Positions 57,651 to 64,000 of a stretch of DNA of 64,000 nucleotides are shown here, in pieces. Every line of letters begins with the position of its first letter. The stretch's first letter is position 1. Source of the DNA: Gautieria morchelliformis (Eukaryota; Basidiomycota; Agaricomycetes; Gomphales; Gomphaceae); assembly GCA_015179125.1 (NCBI GenBank), contig WHVA01000491.1, positions 18,637 through 82,636 on the forward strand, read 5' to 3'. A program made the translations under genes and the position numbers. The notes under the pieces are model-generated. The model was not told the DNA's origin. It worked only from the letters and a program-made list of their open reading frames with translations, and did no database searches.

Positions 57651-58316
57651 GTACTGAGAAAGGCGGGAGTCCACCCACGGGTACTAGTATATCAACCCTG
57701 CCAGCTGAGGATGTTGGATTTTAATCCGCTGGCGAATTCGACGTGGTGGGTCTCGAGCGCTCAGCCGGTTATTTCTTGAATAGTACATTAATAAGCCCTG
57801 CATGAAATCAGTGTAACATCGGCGAAACAGCACACAACTTTTGTATGGCGACAACGATGTGTCATTGGAGCCATACAAATTGGGCAGAACGGTACAGATT
57901 CTTCACCCGACGATCGATCCGGAGGAAGAATCCGTACCGTTCTGCACAACTTTTGCAGCATTCCCAACCCCAATAATTGATGAATCCGCATTCGCCCACA
58001 GGGTAAGTACTGCCCTACCATACCGGGATGTGATATGGGGAGATTCATATTTGCGGATGCAATGATTGACCGAGAATGCGTGGTCCTGCTGGGTGGGGTG
58101 ATTCGGTACGTGTCTTATTTATGCCTTTTCAATGGTGATTGACCCAGATGTCACAGTGGGGTAAAAATGAAATAGGGTTCCTAAAACACGTTTGTTTAGA
58201 TACATAGAAATTCTATATACATAGGAACCCTATGTATCTAAACAAACGCGTTTGATAAACGTAGTCGACACTGCGGAAAAGATCTCTCTTGAATTCCGCG
58301 GAATATACACAGGTAA
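57651..58316 (+). repeat. Dispersed repeat R1, copy b
   Basis: Direct-orientation copy of 53690-54162. Compared with copy a it holds an extra segment of about 120 bp (57833-57955) with internal hairpins flanked by CACAACTTTTG, and an inverted duplication at 58189-58248. Confidence 0.85.
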
Positions 58317-58682
58317 TACACTCAAGGGTGGATAGTAGAAACTTGGCCGACGCTTAGTAGAAGGCCACCCACGCGCCTGACAATATTTCCGATGTTGCCA
58401 ATAAGCGTCTTGCCTGCCATGATAGACTGAGTGTTTAATGTGAGCATCTGAAACCCACATTTGGAAATTGATGAATACCTTTCTACAAAAGATCGAGGCT
58501 GAGCATTGTGGCATATATATAGAACTTCAATGGTGTCGATACTGTACCGTTCAGAATTATAAAATCACGATCTAAGTATGATAGCTTTTTCCTTGAATAG
58601 TAAGTTGACCTTGATTTACATAATCAAGTGTATCTTTCGGAGTTAGAACTATATACTCCCCGAGCCACGTACACGACCAGCC

Positions 58683-61600
58683 ATGAAGCTCAAAGAGATT
58701 CACAGGACTTCGACATTTGCATGGTCGCCTTCACTGTCCATTCCGCTGCTCGCCACTGGGACCGTGGCGGGGGCGTTGGACGAGTCCTTCAGCAACGACA
58801 GCCAGCTCGAAAATATGGGGCCCTGACTTTCTCGATAAAAATGAGTATGCTTTAGGGGGGATGCAGGCCAACCTGGCCCCAAAGCATCCGTTACGACTAC
58901 CTCAAGGTTAGGTGCTGGAATGCAATTCATGTAGCTTGTGCTGACTTTGCGTTCAGATTTAATCGACTCGCATGGGGCTACGTGGACAGCGCCAGACCCC
59001 GCGGTGTGCTAGCAGCGGGCATGGAAAATGGAGAGCTTGGCATATGGGACCCTGCCAAGATCCTTAATGGCGATGAGTGTGTATCTATCTAGTGTGTAGC
59101 AGAATGTCGGCCTTACTCTCCCCGCCATAGTGCATCCGATTCTCTCGTGCTCCGGAATACGATCCACACTGGACCTGTTCGTGGCTTGGATTTCAACCCT
59201 CGCAAACAAATCTGTTGTCCTCAGGCGCCACCAACGGCGAGGTGACCACGCTGCTTGTTCTCGCGGCTCACTGCTTACACCGTCTCAGATTTATATTTGG
59301 GACCTTAAGGACCCCAGCAAACCTTACTCTCCGGGAACTCGTAGCACGAAGCTTGACGAAACCACCGCGATTGCATGGAATAATCACGTTCCCCATATAT
59401 TGGCAACATCCAGTAGTACCGGATACACCGTGGTGTGGGACTTACGCGGCAAGCGTGAGATGGTCGCACTTGCGTACAGTGGCGGCGCGGGTACTACTGG
59501 TGGTTCTGTTCATGGTGGTGGCGCCATGGCAATAGGTGGCAGAAGAGGGATGAGCGATGTAAGCTGGCATCCGGACAACGTTGGTCATTACCGTGCATTT
59601 GTCCCGTCTCCTCCACTTATGTAGTTATACAGGCTACGAGACTTGTCACGGCTCCGAGGACGATACTTCGCCGATCATTATGAGTTGGGACCTACGAAAC
59701 GCGCGCGCTCCGGAAAAGGTGGGCCGCCATCATTAGATGGCATCGCAGAACGTCCTCTAACAGTCACACAGATTCTCACTGGCCACGAAAAGGGCGTCCT
59801 CTCACTTTCATGGTGCAAGCAAGATGCCGACCTCCTCCTCTCGTGTGGCAAAGACAATCGTGTCCTATGCTGGAATCCACAGACGAGCGAGATTATCGGC
59901 GAACTCCCACCCGCGAACAACTGGGCGTTCCAAGTCCAGTGGTGCCCACGCAATCCAGATCTCCTCGCCACTGCCTTCTTCGACGGTACCATTGGGGTCC
60001 ATTCTATCCAGTCGACGAATGAGACTGCTGCGCCGGCGCCTGTCCCACAGCAAGACGGTGCAGACTTGTTTGATGCTCCTGGCTTCGGCCAAACCAGTCA
60101 ATCGAATCTTTCGCTTAAACAGCCACCGAAATGGTTACGTCGCCCCGTGTCAAGCTCGTTCGGCTACGGGGGACGCCTCGTAACCGTCAACAATCTGCCG
60201 AACGCGCAGGGTAGAAACCAAAGCAGCGTTGTCCATCTTCGCACCGTAATTACTGAGCACACAGTCATTGAACGTGCGAACAAGCTCCAGGACGCTGTCG
60301 ACGAGGGGTCTCTTAGCGAGTTTGCAGAAAGAAGGAGCACGGAGACGCAAGGAAAGGATCAGGGGAACGAGAGCTGGAAAGCGCTGCTTAGCTTGTTCAA
60401 GGCGAATTCCCAGAGGAACTTATCACACTCTTCGGATTCTCTAAGACTGGGATCGTCGCCGAAGTCGCTGAGACTATCAAGAACGTCAAGGCGACTGCTG
60501 TATCCTCAACCGGACAGGAGCAAGATGACGCTGAGGGTACGCCACATGAACCCGTGGTCTCTTTCGTCGAGCCGGAGAAAGATGCGGAACCTTCTCGAGA
60601 GGGGGCAGAGAGTCCCGATCAACCCCAAAGCGCTGGCCCAATGGCTTCTGAGACTACGCCATCCGAATTTAGCATGAGTGCCACCTCAGAAGGTACTAAA
60701 GCCGCCGACCTCGAATCGACTACGACAGAGCACAGCCTGTTCGCAGACGATGCCGTCAATGGTACACCGCAAACTGACGCTGCTGCGGACTTTTTTAGTT
60801 CTATGGGCACGATCCGCGGTCCACTTCCAGGACACGTACTTGTGCCTCATACCAACTATGGTCAGGATTCATCAGTGGCGGCCACCATCGGTTCTGGCCC
60901 ATCTTCTGTAGCGTCGGAGGTCCTCAAGAGCAATACATTTGCCATCTACCCCAAGGAGACGTCTGAAATGGACAGACTTGTCACCAAGGCTCTCGTTCTT
61001 GGGGATTTCGAGTCCGCCGTTTCACTCTGCGTTGCCTCCGACCGTTTCGCAGACGCGATTTTGCTTGCAGTCAAAGGAGGCGTGGAGCTCTTGCAAAAGA
61101 CGCAGAAGGCTTATTTCGAACGCCAGACGACTACTCTACCATACCTTCGTCTATATCAGTCGATCGTGACCAACGACCTCACGGACATCGTTCAAAACGC
61201 AGACCTGCGCGAATGGCAGGAAATTTTCGTCGTTCTTTGCACGTTTGCGAAGCAGGAGGAATTTCCGGCATTGGCGGAGCAGCTTGGGCAACGTCTCGAG
61301 TTCCAAGGTAATCTTATCAAGGTCTCGGCCGTGGACGATTCTGCGGAGAAATCCTTGGAGTTCAGGAAGCATGCGACGCTGTGCTATTTGGCAGCTACCA
61401 AGCTAGAAAAAATCGTGAATGTCTGGGTGGACGAGATGCGAGAGGAAGAAGAGTCGCTTCAGCGGAACACCGAAGAGCTGCCGGATGATGCGTCGCGTTA
61501 CTCTACCCACGCTCAAGCTTTACAGACGTTCATCGAAAAGGTTACTGTCTTCCGCAGCGCGACGGACTACGTCGACGTTGATCTAAAACAAACACCCGAG

Positions 61601-63536
61601 GACGCCGACGCCAAATCGTACAAGCTGGCGGCTCTTTATGACCGTTACTTTGAGTATACAGATCTTCTCGCCTCTCAAGGCCTAGTAACTCACGCCGTGA
61701 AGTATTTGGAGTACACACCCGCGGATTACAAAGGTAGCCAGGGCTCTGAGGTGGACTTTGATGTCGCTAGGCAGCGTCTGCTTCTTGCTGCGGGTACTAC
61801 AGCCACTCCGAAAGTGTCGGCTGCTCAACCCCTAGCATCGGCGCCAATCGCGCCTGCAGTGGCAACCTCGTATGCCCAGCCTACGTACACTAGCAATCCT
61901 TACGGAGGGGTGCAGACCCAGGGTGTTCAGCAGCAACAGGCCCAGCCTCAGACCTCATATGGAGCTTATAACCCACAGGTGGCCCCGAACGCGAGACCTA
62001 CTTCTGTCAACCCATACGCGCCGCCCCAGGCGGCAGCTCCACTGCCGTCACAGCCTTACCAGAGTATGGCACCGCCGCCGCCGTCATATCCTTCATCACA
62101 GAATACCTATGCGCCGGGGGCTTCGTCTTACCATCCTCCCGGTTCGGTTCAACAAGGCATGGTCCCTCCACCACCGCCTCCGATCACCTCTGGTCCTGGT
62201 GGCATGCATCCTGCCCCACCACCTCAAGCTATGCCGCCTCCGCCGCAAAAAAGGGAGAATGGTGGTTGGAATGACGCACCAAAAGTTTCAGACCGGCGCA
62301 ATACTCCAAGTCAAGTCAATCTCGCTAACAAGCCAAACCCTTTGACTACACCGTTCCCGAATGCCCCTGCGCCCGCGCCAGGCACCCCATCTAATCCTTA
62401 TTTCCATGGGCAGCAGCCTCAGGCGCTACCTCCTCCACCTAGGGCTGGTGCATCGACTCCTCAACGCTTGCAAGGTCCTCCGCCACCACGCGGGCAATCA
62501 CTGTCCCATCAAACGCAGCCTCCTCCCCTGCATCTCAAGGCTCATACGCACCTCCCCATCCAGGTACGCAGAGTCATCCGCCTCCCCCAACCCAGTTCCC
62601 GCCACCCCCCGGCCGTGTCCTTTCCCCTCAAGGTCAGGTCCGACCCGGATCAGGCGGACCAGGGCAGTACTCTCTCCCCCCCAGTCGTCTCTTGTCACCC
62701 CCACAGGGCGGCCCTCCGCCTCCACCGTCCGGAGCTGTCCATTTCGGCGGTCAGCCGCCGCCCTCTGGAATGGCGCGCGCGACGCCACCGCCACAAAATG
62801 GACCCTATGGCCCTCCTACACATGCTACTCAGGCCCCACCACAACTTGCAGGCAGGGCACCGGGTCCGTATGGCGCACAAGGTCCTCCCCGGGCAGGTCC
62901 GCCTGGAATGCAGGGCCCACCTCCGCCCGGCGCTTCTGCCCAAAGAAGTCACGGTGCCCCAGGAGACGTCGCTGGAACATCTCGCAGCGCTCCCACGCCT
63001 CCACCCAAAGCGGTAGCGCCCGCTGCAAAATACCGTACGTCCAAAGAGTCACCTATATCCTTGGTAGTATCATGCTGACATTCTTTGGTTACTGAATAGC
63101 GCCGGAGATCGTAGCCACATCCCAGAGTCATCTAAGCCGGCGTATGACGTCCTCTCAGAGGAGTTGAGACGTTTGAGACAAATTTCCCTGTACGCATGAT
63201 TACTACGCCAGTTGCCCGTTCCTGACCTGTTATTGCAGCCACAGCAAAAGCGTATGGTTGACGACACTGAACGGCGACTGAATGCCCTTTTCGATGCGCT
63301 CAACTGTGAGACGCTCTCAAAACCCGTTGTTGAGCAGTTGGTGAATTTGACAAACGGTACGATATCTCTTGCGGTAATCTTGATGATCTTCAATGGAGGT
63401 TTCTTTCGCAGCGATGTCCACTAGAAATCGAGATGCGGCCATGGCCATACATGTTGATTTATTGACAAGAGGATCAATGACCGACGACATTGGTCTCTGG
63501 ATGGCTGGGGTGAAGCAGCTGATCATTCGACTATAA
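58683..63536 (+). CDS. SEC31: SEC31, COPII outer-coat subunit (apparent single-base frame breaks)
   Basis: The start [16 protein letters not shown] at 58683 and the end at 63536 are both those of Sec31. N-terminal WD40 repeats run to about 60020 ([69 protein letters not shown]). The helical ACE1-type region follows ([38 protein letters not shown]). Next come a Pro/Gln-rich linker and the C-terminal helical domain ([42 protein letters not shown]). Sec31 with Sec13 forms the cage of ER-to-Golgi COPII vesicles. Introns include 58907-58956, 59083-59137, about 59241-59289, about 59594-59643, 59719-59770 and three near the 3' end. As written the frame breaks at 58810-58813, 58855-58860, about 59208, about 59652, about 60410, about 62512, near 63030 and about 63187. 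Each needs one base, mostly in a homopolymer. I regard the gene as real and probably intact in the organism. Confidence 0.9.
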
Positions 63537-64000
63537 ATTCCTCTAATATTTCAATATTCCGGGCTATCACAATAAAGCCAGAGCAATGAATATATCGATT
63601 CCACTTCATTTAGTTGTGCTAGGTAATGGATTATTAGCTACTTAGAGATGACCAATCTCCTTGACATTGGGGAAGATTATTTCACGATCAATTCCGTCCA
63701 ACATCGTCTTGCTGCATGGACACGAAACATCTGTCGCCGGATGGAAACTACCGGCCGCAGTACATGGGTTAGTCAGCTCGAGCTAAGGGCCTTGGGACGC
63801 CTCCGTCTCCTGACTAACTCACCACCCAACCGTAACACTTCCCGCTGGTGGGTCCCGAGTGCTGTAGCGGCCTCTTGGCGGATGGCTAAAGGCACCGTTC
63901 ACGCGCACAGACCGTTCACTCCCACTAGGCACAGGCTCAGAAGTAGTGACTCCTAAACAGAACTGGAAGGGCGAGCGGTCGGGGTAGCGGTATCCCCTGA
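63537..64000. other. Non-coding 3' flank
   Basis: 3' flank of SEC31 with an AATAAA-like AATAAAGCC at about 63571. The open frame at 63648-63956 shows no recognisable motif. Confidence 0.4.

Larger units (their letters stand above)
56755..58682. other. Non-coding region with repeats upstream of SEC31
   Basis: It contains an imperfect inverted repeat near 56895-57065 (TTCGGTGCC...AATTTCC against its complement), the second copies of R2 and R1, and two hairpins in R1 copy b. No gene is seen. The SEC31 promoter must lie in its last few hundred bases. Confidence 0.4.

Overview
The window looks like nuclear DNA of a filamentous basidiomycete, most likely an Agaricomycete. Protein-coding genes are split by many short introns (mostly 48-90 nt, GT-AG with a few GC-AG). 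The conserved genes are eukaryotic housekeeping genes of fungal type (NST1, NEO1, SEC31, METTL16, a two-finger GATA factor with a DUF1752-like N-terminus, ZNHIT2). Large parts are retrotransposons (chromodomain Ty3/gypsy, Ty1/copia), DNA-transposon relics and decayed members of families that are often expanded in mushrooms (SRPK-like kinase, F-box). No tRNA, rRNA, CRISPR or prokaryotic feature was found. Gene models below were spliced by eye; where exon lengths are listed, they sum to an open frame unless stated.

Layout. 1-3077: 3' part of a degenerate gypsy element with its 3' LTR, inserted in or beside a hAT transposase relic (3078-3395). 5168-27610: gene-rich block: beta-carbonic anhydrase (+), METTL16-type RNA m6A methyltransferase (-), NST1 (+), NEO1 P4-ATPase (-), GATA factor (+), HIT-zinc-finger protein (-) and a broken SRPK-like kinase (+). 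Neighbours alternate in convergent and divergent pairs. 27610-52740: transposon-rich, gene-poor. It holds a solo LTR with target duplication (27952-28512), a pogo-type transposase relic, a second solo LTR of the first gypsy family, and a gypsy element (35376-48541) whose 5' LTR is interrupted by a nearly intact copia element with apparently identical 498-bp LTRs (35758-41015). A 675-bp foldback/MITE-like element and tandem repeats follow. 52741-58320: an F-box pseudogene, a histidine-phosphatase gene and duplicated non-coding modules. 58683-63536: SEC31, COPII outer coat.

The housekeeping genes serve secretion and membrane traffic (SEC31, NEO1), RNA modification (METTL16), stress response (NST1), nitrogen/iron-type transcription control (GATA) and CO2/bicarbonate balance (carbonic anhydrase); nothing suggests a co-regulated cluster. 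A recurring oddity is single-nucleotide frame breaks, many in homopolymers, in otherwise well-conserved genes, above all SEC31. These look more like sequence errors than gene decay. The most interesting biology is the nested young copia insertion, an antisense spliced-looking ORF between chromodomain and 3' LTR of the gypsy element, a duplication-born intron candidate in the kinase, and 11- and 12-nt microexons.
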